A stretch of DNA of 64,000 nt from Stieleria neptunia (GCF_007754155.1 NZ_CP037423.1:5886567-5950566); one strand, 5' to 3'. Counted from the stretch's first letter, positions 16,497 through 26,038 are shown. The notes: generated from the sequence alone by a model not told the origin. A program made the numbers and translations.

Positions 16497-17014
16497 TCTC
16501 GTGTCGACCTTTCCGAAGCGAGGATTTCAATGGGTTGCTGTGGACGTTGTTTTGACGTGATGGTCCAGCGAACGGCACGGAGTTCCTCCAGCCATCGGAC
16601 GTCAACGTTGGCGTCCTTGCCGAACGCGTAACTGTCGACCGACTGAGCCGAGTCATTTGATTCGACCACCCGGCGGCGGACCACGGATTCATCTTCGATC
16701 CGATAGGTCGTGGTCCGGTCGGGCGACGCGGCGGTCAGCACAAGTTCACCATCACTCAACACGCTGCGTTCGGCATGGTGAACGTCGCGGCGAATGTCGT
16801 CGGCAAATCGGCGGATCTCTTGTCGGTGAAATTGGTTTTGCGCTGCTTGCTGGCTGCTTTGCCGGGCGATCGACAGCAAACCGATCACACCGCCCAAGAG
16901 CGTGGCGGTCAATGTCAAGACCAGCAGCAACTCGATCAACGTGAACCCATTGGTCATCCTAGCACGTACCAACCTCGATCGTGAACGCATCCAGCTCGGA
17001 TTGCTTCGGCTCAT
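16493..17014 (-). CDS. GspJ-like minor pseudopilin
   Basis: 173 aa. A basic leader is followed by TNGFTLIELLLVLTLTATLLGGVIG, a prepilin peptidase site (G/F, Glu+5) and hydrophobic helix. The body (RRFADDIRRDVHHAER, then LVLTAASPDRTTTYRIEDES) has the beta-rich pattern of GspJ/PilW-type minor pseudopilins. The ATG at 17014 overlaps the upstream stop by 4 nt; the more distant start at 17035 is less likely. Confidence 0.8.
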   Translation of the reverse strand: MSRSNPSWMRSRSRLVRARMTNGFTLIELLLVLTLTATLLGGVIGLLSIARQSSQQAAQNQFHRQEIRRFADDIRRDVHHAERSVLSDGELVLTAASPDRTTTYRIEDESVVRRRVVESNDSAQSVDSYAFGKDANVDVRWLEELRAVRWTITSKQRPQQPIEILASERSTRE

Positions 17015-17388
17015 GACGTTGGCTCCAGTCGCCACAGATGATGCAACAAAGGGCGACCGCCGGCCTGAATCTTGATGGTCACGTGCAACCCTTGTTTGGC
17101 GTTTGATTCAAACGGTTCGACCGTGAATTCGGCTTCCGAATCGGTTTGCAACTTCGAGGCCGTTGTGGAAATCTCCGCGTAGGGAACACTCGCCAACCGC
17201 TCAGCAAGATTCTCCATCACGATTTGTTGACGCAATTGATCCATCGCGGCGCGGTCGTAATCCATGCTGGCCTGATGCGTTTTGAGCGCAATCGCGGTGG
17301 CGGCCGCAAAAAACGCCATGGCGACGAGTATCTCGAACAACATGAATCCATGTCGGCGTCGATGATTCTGTCGATGAAGACGAGTCAT
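17011..17388 (-). CDS. GspI-like minor pseudopilin
   Basis: 125 aa. Basic N-terminus, then HGFMLFEILVAMAFFAAATAIAL: prepilin cleavage after Gly with Glu at +5. The family-typical QQIVMENLAERLASVPY resembles the GspI 'A..ia.n.l' segment after the helix. It lies 43 nt downstream of the third GspF-like gene and overlaps the GspJ-like gene by 4 nt. Confidence 0.8.
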   Translation of the reverse strand: MTRLHRQNHRRRHGFMLFEILVAMAFFAAATAIALKTHQASMDYDRAAMDQLRQQIVMENLAERLASVPYAEISTTASKLQTDSEAEFTVEPFESNAKQGLHVTIKIQAGGRPLLHHLWRLEPTS

Positions 17389-17431
17389 GAATTACATTCC
17401 CTCGCTCGCGCGTCGGCGAGATTGATCGAAG

Positions 17432-18718
17432 TCAGCCGGACATCCCGCTGATCAGACCGTACAAAAAGTGAAACAAAAACATCGTGTGGGCCAGCACAAA
17501 AACGCCGACCAACACCGTCGCCAACGGGACGAACCATGCCATACGAATTCTCCAGCGGTGTGCTTGACGGCGGCCCACGTCGCTGACCAATTTCGTGATC
17601 GCATCGGGCAGGTTTCCGTTGCTCGCTGCACAGGTCAACCAAACTTGCTCGCGGCCCGAGACGATTTTGCCGCCACGCATCGCCAGGGCCAGCGGCGTTC
17701 CGGCATCGAGCAATCGTTGAGCCGAACGGCAACGGGAACGAATCCAGCGAACGCCTGTGGTTTGGGCCGCAGATTGAAGAATCTGGGTTTCGGCAAGTCC
17801 GGCGCGCATCCCGCGTTCGAGTGTCCGCAGGATTTCGCAGCGCCATTGATCGATGGCCTTTCTGCCGAACCAGGGAACGCAGCGCGCCATCCACAGCGGC
17901 AGCCAACGGACGATTCCGGCGAGCAACAGCCAAGCCAGCAGCAAGCTGACGATGATGTTTCCCACCCACGCGACGGTCTCGAGCGCGGCGTGGGAACCGA
18001 TCCTTGAGAAGGGCATCGCATCGTGGAGCTCGGTAAACAGTGGGATCAGGTGCGATCGGATCAGCATTCCGAACAACCAAGCCAGCACCATTGTGGCGAC
18101 GACGTAGGTGAATTGTTGAGCGGTCAGTGTCATCGATCGAGAGGATTCATCCTGGACGTGAACCGGTGCAAGCGGGTCACGAATCGAATTCAATCGCAAC
18201 GATTGGTCGTCGGACGAAGTCTCGTGGGTGTGAATCAGGGTCGCCGCCACGGTATCGGCATCCAGTGGAAGCCTGGCGCGACGGGCCGCATCGGCTAACG
18301 CTTGACCGCGATGCAAGCGTTTGGCACAACGTTTGGCTTGGCGAGCGATCCGACTGCGGCATCCGTTGGCCAGGTTGTCCAGCAACGCAGGCAGGGCGAC
18401 GCCGGTGTCGGCGGCCATCCGCAGCCAACGGTTGAGCGAACGCTGCTCTTCACGGTAGCGCAACCGACTTGCCGCTGCGATCGACACGACAAACAGTGCG
18501 ACCAGCAACAAGGTCACCGGGTGCGGTGCCGCCACGCACACCGCCAGCAGACACGCGATCCACAGCAACCATTCTGTCACGTCCAGAAACGCAATCAACA
18601 GCACAGGCATTTCAAGCGCCGAGCGACGGATCAACGGTCGCTTGACCCCGCGCAGGGCGACCGCAAAAACAGCCGGAACCGCGATTGCGACGATCATCTG
18701 AAGGATTCTGTCCGTCAA
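17432..18718 (-). CDS. GspF/PilC-like membrane protein (third of three)
   Basis: 428 aa if it starts at the TTG at 18718, which overlaps the preceding TGA; an ATG at 18697 is the alternative. Several membrane segments (ILQMIVAIAVPAVFAVAL, LLWIACLLAVCVAA, VTLLLVALFVVSIAAA, IIVSLLLAWLLLAGI, a C-terminal VPLATVLVGVFVLAHTMFLF). Two cytoplasmic helical bundles carry T2SSF-type features (LRTLERGMRAGLAETQIL, RLLDAGTPLALAMRGG, LPDAITKLVSDVG). It is probably an inner-membrane platform subunit that contacts the ATPase. It is divergent from canonical GspF. Confidence 0.75.
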   Translation of the reverse strand: MTDRILQMIVAIAVPAVFAVALRGVKRPLIRRSALEMPVLLIAFLDVTEWLLWIACLLAVCVAAPHPVTLLLVALFVVSIAAASRLRYREEQRSLNRWLRMAADTGVALPALLDNLANGCRSRIARQAKRCAKRLHRGQALADAARRARLPLDADTVAATLIHTHETSSDDQSLRLNSIRDPLAPVHVQDESSRSMTLTAQQFTYVVATMVLAWLFGMLIRSHLIPLFTELHDAMPFSRIGSHAALETVAWVGNIIVSLLLAWLLLAGIVRWLPLWMARCVPWFGRKAIDQWRCEILRTLERGMRAGLAETQILQSAAQTTGVRWIRSRCRSAQRLLDAGTPLALAMRGGKIVSGREQVWLTCAASNGNLPDAITKLVSDVGRRQAHRWRIRMAWFVPLATVLVGVFVLAHTMFLFHFLYGLISGMSG

Positions 18719-19527
18719 TACATCAATCCCCGTATTTGCGTCTGCATCGACAACCCCATCAACAAGAGTGCAAAAAAGGCGACGAAGACTGACGCCAAGA
18801 GGAAGCTGATGGAAAGGACGGCGGCCGTGCGATCGAGTCGCGATTGCGCCAAAACGTGACACTCCGAAGCCGCCCGATGCCAGATCAAGACGGCTTGTTC
18901 CGGGGCAAGTGTTTCGGCTGCCAAAACCGCCACCGCGGACAACGGTTGGTCTTGAATCGGTGACGACTGCAGCACCACCGACAGCGGATGACCGAGCTCG
19001 ATGCGTTTGGATGAAATCGCTGACCAACGCCGCAGCCCTGCATGATCAACCGCCTGCGAAGCTTGTTGCAACGCATCTCCATAGGTCTGTGAACGCAGCA
19101 ACGATTGGTAGATCGATTGACACCACTCACCCATCGCCACCATCCTCATGGTCGATCCGATCCATGGCATCGCCCCGGCGATCGAGCACAACAGCGCGGG
19201 CAGGCGTTGGAGAATCATCATCAGGATCACGAGGTAGCCGACGATCGCGATGAACGCTACGACGGCATAGCCCAATGCCGCCATCTTCATCCACGTCACG
19301 TCGATCAATTCCGGTCTCCAAGAATGCAACACCACGGTGTCACTGGCGACTTCGGCCATGGTCAGGATCAAGTAGGCTCCGACCGCAAGGGCAGCCAACA
19401 GATACAACACCCCGATCGAAACCACGCGCGTCAGGCGGCGGCGTGTGTCCTCGCGAATCGATTGCCAAAGTTCCAGTTCGGCGGTCATGGCAATACTGTT
19501 TTCAGCGTTTGCATGCGATTGATTCAT
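18715..19527 (-). CDS. GspF/PilC-like membrane protein (second of three, single domain)
   Basis: 270 aa. Two membrane segments near the N-terminus (VSIGVLYLLAALAVGAYLIL, LGYAVVAFIAIVGYLVILMM), one T2SSF-type helical domain (WIGSTMRMVAMGEWCQSIYQ, then LGHPLSVVLQSS) and a C-terminal membrane helix. Classical GspF has two such domains in ~400 aa; here the duties look split over three genes. It overlaps both neighbours by 4 nt. Confidence 0.78.
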   Translation of the reverse strand: MNQSHANAENSIAMTAELELWQSIREDTRRRLTRVVSIGVLYLLAALAVGAYLILTMAEVASDTVVLHSWRPELIDVTWMKMAALGYAVVAFIAIVGYLVILMMILQRLPALLCSIAGAMPWIGSTMRMVAMGEWCQSIYQSLLRSQTYGDALQQASQAVDHAGLRRWSAISSKRIELGHPLSVVLQSSPIQDQPLSAVAVLAAETLAPEQAVLIWHRAASECHVLAQSRLDRTAAVLSISFLLASVFVAFFALLLMGLSMQTQIRGLMY

Positions 19528-20579
19528 GGCACCACCTCACCGACGATATCCAACAGCGGCATCACGATGGCTCGCAGTAAGATCACCATCATTCCGATCA
19601 TCAGGGCCCCCGTCACCAGGCGCGGCAGCATCTCGGTCCACCACGTTTGGTGACGCAGAGACTTTTGCGTGTAGAGATCGCTCAAACGCTGCAGATCCAG
19701 CGTGATGCTCTCCCCTTCACGGTTTCCGCAGACCAAATCGGCCACACATCGCCTGACCGGGCCGGGCGTGTCGGGCGGCATGGCCAACGAGGATTCCGAA
19801 GTTGTACCGCCGTGTATTTTCTCGATCACGCCGGCCCACGAAGCAGCAAACGCAGGGCCGGCGACCTCGGCGGCCGAGCCGATCAATCGGCCCAGTTCCA
19901 GGTCACTCGCGTTCGTCGCAGCCTGTCGATCGGGTGGGCTGATCTGAATCGCCAACCAGCGACAGAACGTGGCGTGGTCGCGATCAAGCCCGTTGCCACG
20001 GCGGGAGCGAGAAAAGCCCCAATACAACACCAACGAGAACAAGCCGACGACGATTAGGGTCGCGATGGCAGCCAGCAAAAAGTCTTGGGCGAAGGCCTGG
20101 CAGATCTCCGTGATCGACGGCGCGAAAGCCGGGCGAATCAGTTGCGATTCGGACAGCGACACGAGGATCCAGGGCATGACGAAAAACAGAACCGCCGCAG
20201 CGACGATGACGTTCAGCACCGGGTTGATCGACGCGATACGTATCCGACGCCGCGACTGATTGGATTGGCGAATCAACCGTCCGGCTTCGTCGATCGGTAC
20301 CGTGGACCCGGTGCGCGCCATGACTTCCATCGCAACTCGCAGGGGCGCTTGGTAGACGCGCGACAAGGACGCAATCGATTCCGACGCCGGCTGGCCCCGG
20401 TCGATGCCGGATCGAACCGCCCTGGCCGCCCGCCCGATCTTTCCCATCGATGCGTCGTCCAAGTCGGCAAGTCCCGAAATCAAGGGGCGACCGGACGCCG
20501 CCATCGCGGACACTTCGCTCAGTAGCATCACGAGCGAGTCGTCGTCCAAGTTGATCTTCGGTGTGTCCGCTGACATCAT
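19524..20579 (-). CDS. GspF/PilC-like membrane protein (first of three)
   Basis: 351 aa. The N-terminal cytoplasmic domain matches the T2SSF pattern (LVMLLSEVSAMAASGRPLIS, GIDRGQPASESIASLSRVYQ, APLRVAMEVMARTGS). Membrane helices at ~130-150 and ~175-195 and a C-terminal one (LVTGALMIGMMVILLRAIVM) complete a GspF-like fold. It follows the ATPase gene with a 4-nt overlap, the usual E-F gene order of type II secretion and type IV pilus operons. Confidence 0.82.
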   Translation of the reverse strand: MMSADTPKINLDDDSLVMLLSEVSAMAASGRPLISGLADLDDASMGKIGRAARAVRSGIDRGQPASESIASLSRVYQAPLRVAMEVMARTGSTVPIDEAGRLIRQSNQSRRRIRIASINPVLNVIVAAAVLFFVMPWILVSLSESQLIRPAFAPSITEICQAFAQDFLLAAIATLIVVGLFSLVLYWGFSRSRRGNGLDRDHATFCRWLAIQISPPDRQAATNASDLELGRLIGSAAEVAGPAFAASWAGVIEKIHGGTTSESSLAMPPDTPGPVRRCVADLVCGNREGESITLDLQRLSDLYTQKSLRHQTWWTEMLPRLVTGALMIGMMVILLRAIVMPLLDIVGEVVP

Positions 20580-21748
20580 GGTCGTCGCCCCAGCACGCGA
20601 AACACTTCGCCCGGATCCGTGCGGCCTTCGTCGACCAGTCGCGCCGCCTGGTCGTGCAGCGATTTGATCCCTGCTCGCGTGGCGATCGCGTCGATTTCCA
20701 TGGCGGACCGTCCCTGGTCCAAACCGTCGAACACCGCTTGGCCGGCGGACGAACCATCAAACGCGAGGATCTGCGAGATCGGAATGCGTCCTTGGTATCC
20801 CGTGCCGTGACACCCATCACAATCCGGATTCGCGGATGAGTTGGATTGGGATCCACATGCTGAACAGAGCCGCCGCAACAAGCGTTGGCACAAGATGCCC
20901 TGCAGTCCACTTTGGATCGCGTAACTCGGCAACTTCATTTGCACCAGCCGACGTAGCGTCACACCGATTGAACCGGCATGGATGGACGAGAAACACAGAT
21001 GGCCCGTCATCGACGCCGCCAAGACTGCTTCGGCGGTCTCAACGTCGCGAATTTCGCTGACCAGCAAAACTTCCGCATCTTGTCGAACCGCCGCCCGTAG
21101 TGCCGATGCCAGCGTCATGCCGCTGGTGGGCTGCAATTGACTTTGGCTGATCGAATCGATCACCGACTCGATCGGATCTTCGATCGTCAGAACGCTGCGC
21201 TGGAATCCGCTGCCGGCGATGTAGCGGAGACAAGCATAAAGTGTCGTGGTCTTGCCGCTGCCGGCGGGCCCCGCGACGAGCAGCCATCCGTCGCGTGAAT
21301 CGCAGACCGATCGCAGTTGTTCTTGGGTGGCGGCATCGAACCCGAGCTGATCCAAATGGCGGACGGATTCGCGGTCTGCCATGATTCGGATCGCGGCGCG
21401 ATTGCCGTGCACCGTGGGGAAAATGCCCAGCCGCATTTCATGTTCATTGCCGCTTGCGTCGCGCCAGCGAAGCGGGCCTTCCTGTGGGACGCCACCGCGA
21501 TACGACGGCAATCCCGACAAGGCCATCAGACGGGAAACCGGGTCGCTGTGGTCGCTGAAGTCGTAGGAATCAAATGGTTGCAAGACGCCGTTGAGGCGGA
21601 ACGAGACTTCCCATCGACCGGATCGCGGTTGAAGGTGCACGTCACTGGCGCCACGATCCAACGCCGCGGTCAAGCATTCGTTGACCATCGCGATCGCGAA
21701 GTCTGGATCGGTGGAGGATCGCCGCGATCGTGAGAAAGAAACCTGCAT
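20576..21748 (-). CDS. GspE/PilB-type secretion ATPase, short form
   Basis: 390 aa from ATG 21748; a GTG at 21781 is possible. It shows the VHLQPRSGRWEVSFRLNGVL N2-type domain, Walker A GPAGSGKTTT, Asp box EDPIES, Walker B LLVSEIRD, His box TGHLCFSSIHAG, and a tetracysteine zinc site (CSACG...CDGCHG) followed by GRIPISQIL. The large N1 domain of GspE is absent, so it is shorter than the usual 500-570 aa. It powers pseudopilus assembly from the cytoplasm. First gene of the coupled operon running to 15229; divergent from 21834. Confidence 0.92.
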   Translation of the reverse strand: MQVSFSRSRRSSTDPDFAIAMVNECLTAALDRGASDVHLQPRSGRWEVSFRLNGVLQPFDSYDFSDHSDPVSRLMALSGLPSYRGGVPQEGPLRWRDASGNEHEMRLGIFPTVHGNRAAIRIMADRESVRHLDQLGFDAATQEQLRSVCDSRDGWLLVAGPAGSGKTTTLYACLRYIAGSGFQRSVLTIEDPIESVIDSISQSQLQPTSGMTLASALRAAVRQDAEVLLVSEIRDVETAEAVLAASMTGHLCFSSIHAGSIGVTLRRLVQMKLPSYAIQSGLQGILCQRLLRRLCSACGSQSNSSANPDCDGCHGTGYQGRIPISQILAFDGSSAGQAVFDGLDQGRSAMEIDAIATRAGIKSLHDQAARLVDEGRTDPGEVFRVLGRRP

Positions 21749-21833
21749 TCCTATTTCCGAAAAGCTCGCGTCACGATGCACGCGTGATGCGGGAGATTGT
21801 TAAGCTATGGTTTTCAACCCACTGGAAAAGACC

Positions 21834-23066
21834 ATGAACCACCGCCGGTATCATAACGGATTCACGTTGCTGGAGTTGCTCGTTGTTGTTGGGGTCATCG
21901 GAATTTTGGTGGGACTGTTGTTGCCCGCGGTCCAGGCATCCCGCGAGGCGGCTCGGCGGATGAGCTGCAGCAATAACTTGCAGCAGGTGGCTTTGGGTGT
22001 CGCCCAGTACCATGATGCGTTCACCATCCTTCCGCCGCACGGGACCGGGACCTTCAACAACGCCAATGATCCGGCAGCGACGAACCAGTTTCGGCTGAGT
22101 TTTCTGGTGTCGATCACGCCGTTTCTGGGAAAGACGTCGGTTTGGAAGTCCATCAGCGACGAATGGGTCGGCCCGGTGCCCGGCAGCGACGTGCTCGGCG
22201 AAGAGGAGTTCGATGACATGATGATGGACGTCGACGAATTGAGCGATCCACAGCATCGCTATCCGAGCATGGGCCCCGTGCCATCGATGCAATCCTATGG
22301 ACCTTGGGATGATGAGGTCCCGACCTATCGTTGCCCGTCGGATCCCGGCATCGGATCACCCGCGCTTGGACGAACCAATTATGCGGCCTGCTTGGGCGAC
22401 GCGATCGAAGGTTTAGACGAGGGGCTGTGGCGCTATCAGGACTCCCAATGGTCGCCCAGCGGCGAGGCACAGATGCGGGCCACCGGCCGCGGGATGTTTG
22501 TCCCCAGAATGGTGACGTCGTTTGACGACGTGACCGACGGACTGTCGACGACGATCATGATCGGAGAGATCGCGACCGATCTTGGTGACAAAGACATTCG
22601 CACGGTTCCCTCCATTCAAAACGGTTGGGGCGGTGGGGTATTGGATGATATCCAAATCTGTCGCAGCCAGATCGATCCGGAGCGTCCCCGTTTTTGGAAC
22701 GCACGCGGGTCGGTTCAATTGTCGTCCATTCGTGGCCAGGGACGAGGTTATCGTTGGGCCGACGCGATGCCGTTGATGTCCGGGTTCAACACGACGCTGC
22801 CGCCGAACACGCAACTTTGTTTCGGAGGCGATTCGACGACGATCGGAACGTTAACCGTCAGCAGTCGTCACCAGGGCGGAGGCCACGTGGCGATGGGCGA
22901 CGGCAGTGTCGTCTTCCTCACCGATTCGATCGAAGCGGGAGCAGCGAAAGGAAGCGTGACATTGAACGGACAAGACGCATTGTCCCCGGGCAGCCCCAGC
23001 CCCTTCGGTTTGTGGGGAGCCTTGGGAACGCGCAATCAAAACGAATTGGTCGGCGAAGTGTTTTAG
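21834..23066 (+). CDS. DUF1559 prepilin-like protein
   Basis: 410 aa from ATG 21834. [20 protein letters not shown] is a prepilin leader and helix, followed by [21 protein letters not shown], the DUF1559 signature. Near the C-terminus, [20 protein letters not shown] is the HX9DG-type motif. It is full length. It is divergent from the GspE-like gene (86 bp between starts), and probably a substrate or filament component of that machine or of another pilus-like system. A start at 21807 is possible but would lengthen the leader. Confidence 0.9.
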   Translation: MNHRRYHNGFTLLELLVVVGVIGILVGLLLPAVQASREAARRMSCSNNLQQVALGVAQYHDAFTILPPHGTGTFNNANDPAATNQFRLSFLVSITPFLGKTSVWKSISDEWVGPVPGSDVLGEEEFDDMMMDVDELSDPQHRYPSMGPVPSMQSYGPWDDEVPTYRCPSDPGIGSPALGRTNYAACLGDAIEGLDEGLWRYQDSQWSPSGEAQMRATGRGMFVPRMVTSFDDVTDGLSTTIMIGEIATDLGDKDIRTVPSIQNGWGGGVLDDIQICRSQIDPERPRFWNARGSVQLSSIRGQGRGYRWADAMPLMSGFNTTLPPNTQLCFGGDSTTIGTLTVSSRHQGGGHVAMGDGSVVFLTDSIEAGAAKGSVTLNGQDALSPGSPSPFGLWGALGTRNQNELVGEVF

Positions 23067-23100
23067 CAACGAGCGGTACATAAGTTTCGGATCTTTCAAA

Positions 23101-23157
23101 GTGGGATAGGCTTCCAGCCTGTCATTTCAGCATCGGCAGGCTGGAAGCCTATCGCAC
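23101..23157. repeat. Palindromic repeat P1, copy 1
   Basis: 57-nt imperfect palindrome: gtgggataggcttccagcct and aggctggaagcctatcgcac around a short loop. An outer inverted repeat adds gcaacgagcgg (from 23067) and ccgctcgttgc (to about 23176). It sits just after the DUF1559 stop and could fold as a terminator-like hairpin in the transcript. Confidence 0.8.
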
Positions 23158-23260
23158 TTAATTTCCGCTCGTTGCTTAGGCGATGATCCAGCCGAGATAA
23201 AGCGGCAGAGAAGACCCCGATCCTGGGCAACCAGGTCGTCAACAAGTGATTAGGTTCAAG

Positions 23261-23836
23261 ATGGAAAATTTCGGCTCAACGACGTGGCTTGATGCGATGC
23301 GTGAGACGGTAGCGTCCTACCGACGCATGATTGACGCCACCATCGCGCAACTGACTGATGCAGAACTCCACTCGCGTCCTGCGATGGACGCGAACTCAGT
23401 CGCAATCCTCCTGCGCCACCTCGGAGGTAATCTCCACAGCCGTTGGACAGATTTTTTGACAACCGACGGCGAAAAGCCCGACCGCGATCGTGATGCCGAG
23501 TTTCTTGATTGGGATGGCGACCGGCAGTCGCTGCTGGAGTACTTTGATCGCGGATGGTCGGCGCTGGTCAACGCCGTCGACTCAATCGACGCCGAAAACG
23601 TCGGTCAGACGATACACATCAGGGGTGAACCGCATACAGTCGCGCAAGCACTGACTCGTTCCGTCACTCATCTAACCTATCACGTCGGCCAGATTGTGAT
23701 GGTCGCTCGGATGGTTCACGATGGCCAATGGCGTTGGCTAACGATCGCGCCTGGATTGTCTGCCGATCATAACGACCGCACTTGGGGCACCAAGGCCAGT
23801 CGCAGCGTGTTTGCCGATGAAAAAGACGCCAAATAG
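23261..23836 (+). CDS. DUF1572 / DinB-like four-helix protein
   Basis: 191 aa. MENFGSTTWLDAMRETVASY, the RRMIDATIAQLTDAELHSRP segment, SVAILLRHLGGNLHSRWTDF and LTRSVTHLTYHVGQIVMVAR match the DUF1572/YfiT-DinB superfamily. The metal-ligand histidines are H48 or H53 region (RHLGGNLHSRW) and the late HLTYHVGQI pair. Members are metal-binding, with thiol-transferase-like or unknown roles in the cytoplasm. ATG at 23261; upstream there is only a weak purine stretch. Confidence 0.85.
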   Translation: MENFGSTTWLDAMRETVASYRRMIDATIAQLTDAELHSRPAMDANSVAILLRHLGGNLHSRWTDFLTTDGEKPDRDRDAEFLDWDGDRQSLLEYFDRGWSALVNAVDSIDAENVGQTIHIRGEPHTVAQALTRSVTHLTYHVGQIVMVARMVHDGQWRWLTIAPGLSADHNDRTWGTKASRSVFADEKDAK

Positions 23837-23901
23837 CCATGTGAGACGAGAAGGGGCTGGACTCTTTTCCGTCTTTGGCGGCATGCCGGAGATCGCTGCG
23901 A

Positions 23902-24056
23902 CCCCGTCCGGGCAACGCTGTGAAGCATTTTTTAGCGGTAGGGCGCGAGCCCTCCGGTGTTGTGGCAGAGATGAAGAACCGGAGGGCTCGCGCCCTGCCG
24001 CTAAAACGTCAAGAAACACATGGGGAAAATGCATCACAGCGTTGCCGTCCGGGGTC
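23902..24056. repeat. Nested ~155-nt palindrome
   Basis: The inner hairpin tttagcggtagggcgcgagc / gctcgcgccctgccgctaaa (23931-24006) is enclosed by an outer inverted repeat ccccgtccgggcaacgctgt / acagcgttgccgtccgggg. The inner part shares its arm with the composite repeats at 27450, 36216 and 46487. The rest of the 23837-24374 interval shows no supported gene, only GC-rich degenerate sequence. Confidence 0.75.
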
Positions 24057-24374
24057 GATGGAGGATCGGGGGTGTGGTCCGGAGGTGGCGCTGCGCTGAC
24101 CTCCGGCTACTCGCTGCAATCCCTCCGGGATGAAGACGACGCTTCGGCGCGGTTGTTTGATGTGGTCATGATCGCCACGTGGCTGTCGCCAGTTTCTTTG
24201 GTCCACTGGCCGCAGGGCGTCCGCGTGGTAAAACGATCCCTGCAGACCGTTGACTCAATCGGGCAACGATTCTGGCTTGATCTGCGAGCACTGCAGCGGC
24301 GATTGGTTGACGCTGATCATTCTGCTGACAAAAAGCAATCCGCACCCTGCCCATCCGAATTTGAGAAAGACGCC

Positions 24375-25391
24375 ATGCGATTCTTCAAAACGTTTCTAGT
24401 TTTTGCGGTGTCGGTGGCATTGCTTGGTGCGATCGGAAGAGGCATGGCAAATGACGAGGTCGAGGCCCAGTCCGAACAAGCTGAGACGGTCGGCACGATC
24501 ACCGGCCAAGTGGCTTTGCCTGCTGAAATTCCTGATTGGTTTCGCGGCGGAGAGCTGTCACTCGAAAAAGCGATGGTTGTCGTTGAAGGAATGTATCGGG
24601 GGCCACGGCTGAAGCGGCCCGAGAATTATCGCGAGATGTCCAACGAAGAACGGAAAGCGTGGTTTGCTGAATTCGAAAAGACGGACGCCTACGACGAGTA
24701 TCAACGCAAGAAGCGAGAAGCCTATGAGAGCCGGCCCGTGTGGACGTTTCCCGTCGCGGCGGACGGCCGTTTCGTCGTGAAAGGACTGGAGCTGGGCCGC
24801 TACAATGTGATCCCGGTGATTCCCCATCTTGCCGCGAAAGGCAAAGAGGTTGCAAGCCAATCATGGGGATCAGCGTTCAAGCAAATTGTTCTGAGCGAAG
24901 AACGCCAATCCATTCGCGTCGGCAAGATGGAATTGAAACTGCAGAACGTGGTGATGCCCGGCGATGTTGCACCGTCTTGGACGGCCAAACGATACGATGG
25001 CGGCGAAATCAAATCGACGGATTTTCTGGGACGGTATCTGGTCGTCGATTTCTGGGCCACATGGTGCGGCCCATGCATCGCCGAAATACCAAACCTCGCC
25101 AAAGTTTACGAAGAGTTTGGTGGCGATCAGCTTGAAATCATTGGTCTGAGCGTCGACAGCTCCATCGATCTGCCGTCGAGATTTCTTCAAAAGCGTCCGG
25201 TGCCGTATCCCCATGGCTACCTCGGCGCGTGGCACGACACCGAGACGACCACGCAGGATTTTGGAGTGCAAAGCGTCCCGTCGATTTGGCTGATCGGCCC
25301 CGATGGCCGAGTCCTGGCCCGTGACTTGACAGGTGAAAAAATCGGCAACGCTGTCCGCGCGGCACTCGAGAAAACCGCTGCAAAGAAGTAA
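24375..25391 (+). CDS. TlpA-like periplasmic thioredoxin
   Basis: 338 aa. Signal peptide MRFFKTFLVFAVSVALLGAI...GMA; a ~170-residue N-terminal domain of carboxypeptidase-regulatory type (TGQVALPAEIPDWFRGG, FVVKGLELGRYNVIPV); then a C-terminal TlpA/AhpC-TSA thioredoxin fold (APSWTAKRYDGGEIKSTDFL, VVDFWATWCGPCIAEIPNL with the WCGPC active site, QSVPSIWLIGPDGRVLARDL with cis-Pro). It is probably a disulfide reductase/oxidoreductase on the outer face of the membrane, a common planctomycete architecture. The ATG at 24375 begins the signal peptide; the frame is open further upstream but without coding character. Confidence 0.9.
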   Translation: MRFFKTFLVFAVSVALLGAIGRGMANDEVEAQSEQAETVGTITGQVALPAEIPDWFRGGELSLEKAMVVVEGMYRGPRLKRPENYREMSNEERKAWFAEFEKTDAYDEYQRKKREAYESRPVWTFPVAADGRFVVKGLELGRYNVIPVIPHLAAKGKEVASQSWGSAFKQIVLSEERQSIRVGKMELKLQNVVMPGDVAPSWTAKRYDGGEIKSTDFLGRYLVVDFWATWCGPCIAEIPNLAKVYEEFGGDQLEIIGLSVDSSIDLPSRFLQKRPVPYPHGYLGAWHDTETTTQDFGVQSVPSIWLIGPDGRVLARDLTGEKIGNAVRAALEKTAAKK

Positions 25392-25466
25392 AAGCGAGTG
25401 AAGCGAAACTTCTAGGGAATCGGCAACGATTGGCAGAGTTGGTGGGGGGCACAAAATGACGTTACG

Positions 25467-25982
25467 ATGGCCTGCATGGAAACCGACTCTTTAATTGCGG
25501 CGAAGCCTTCGACCATGCGATTCCCCAACGTCCAGCTGGACGAGGGTTGGGAGGTGTCGACCTTCGTGATTGTTGATGACGTTGAGGACTTAGATGCGTT
25601 AACGCCGGAACATCGAAAGATCGCTAGGTCACTTGCCGTTATCTATCGCAACGTTGGGATTCGTGGCATCGCGAATTGGAAGGGGGGCACCAAGACTTCA
25701 CCAAGGGATTTCTTGGATATCGTGGTTACTGTTTTTGATGACGTGGAGAGCTGTCGCCGTCAATGGGACGCAAAGTACGAAAGCAACGGATTTGAGGACG
25801 AGTTCACGAAGCATGTCGAGAAGAACCATACCTACCTTGATCGGCGAGATTTGAACATGCGTTTGATCCGGGTTCGCAATGCCTGGATAAGCACTTGTCA
25901 AACGTCGAATGGAGAGATGCACATTAGAATTGGTGCTGAACTTCTCGCTCAATGTACGCAAACAGCCAAAGAAGGGCCCTAG
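25467..25982 (+). CDS. Unknown cytoplasmic protein
   Basis: 171 aa with no signal peptide, membrane segment or family I recognise. Short alpha/beta pattern (VSTFVIVDDVEDLDALTPEH, FLDIVVTVFDDVESC, RLIRVRNAWISTCQTSNGEM). It stands alone, 75 nt after the TlpA-like gene on the same strand. ATG at 25467; an internal ATG at 25476 is an alternative. A 19-bp tandem duplication follows at 26001-26038. Confidence 0.6.
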   Translation: MACMETDSLIAAKPSTMRFPNVQLDEGWEVSTFVIVDDVEDLDALTPEHRKIARSLAVIYRNVGIRGIANWKGGTKTSPRDFLDIVVTVFDDVESCRRQWDAKYESNGFEDEFTKHVEKNHTYLDRRDLNMRLIRVRNAWISTCQTSNGEMHIRIGAELLAQCTQTAKEGP

Positions 25983-26000
25983 CCATGCCGATTGCGATTC

Positions 26001-26038
26001 AGAGAGAATTGTGCCACCCAGAGAGAATTGTGCCACCC
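26001..26038. repeat. 19-bp tandem duplication
   Basis: Two adjacent perfect copies of agagagaattgtgccaccc just after the stop of the preceding gene. No function is apparent. Confidence 0.85.

Noticed and set aside
17432..19027. 531-aa version of the third GspF-like protein
   Set aside because: The first ~100 residues overlap the preceding gene in another frame and lack coding character; the coupled TTG at 18718 (or ATG 18697) is a better start.
26001..26038. 19-bp tandem duplication as a regulatory site
   Set aside because: Only two copies, downstream of a stop codon, no dyad or promoter context.
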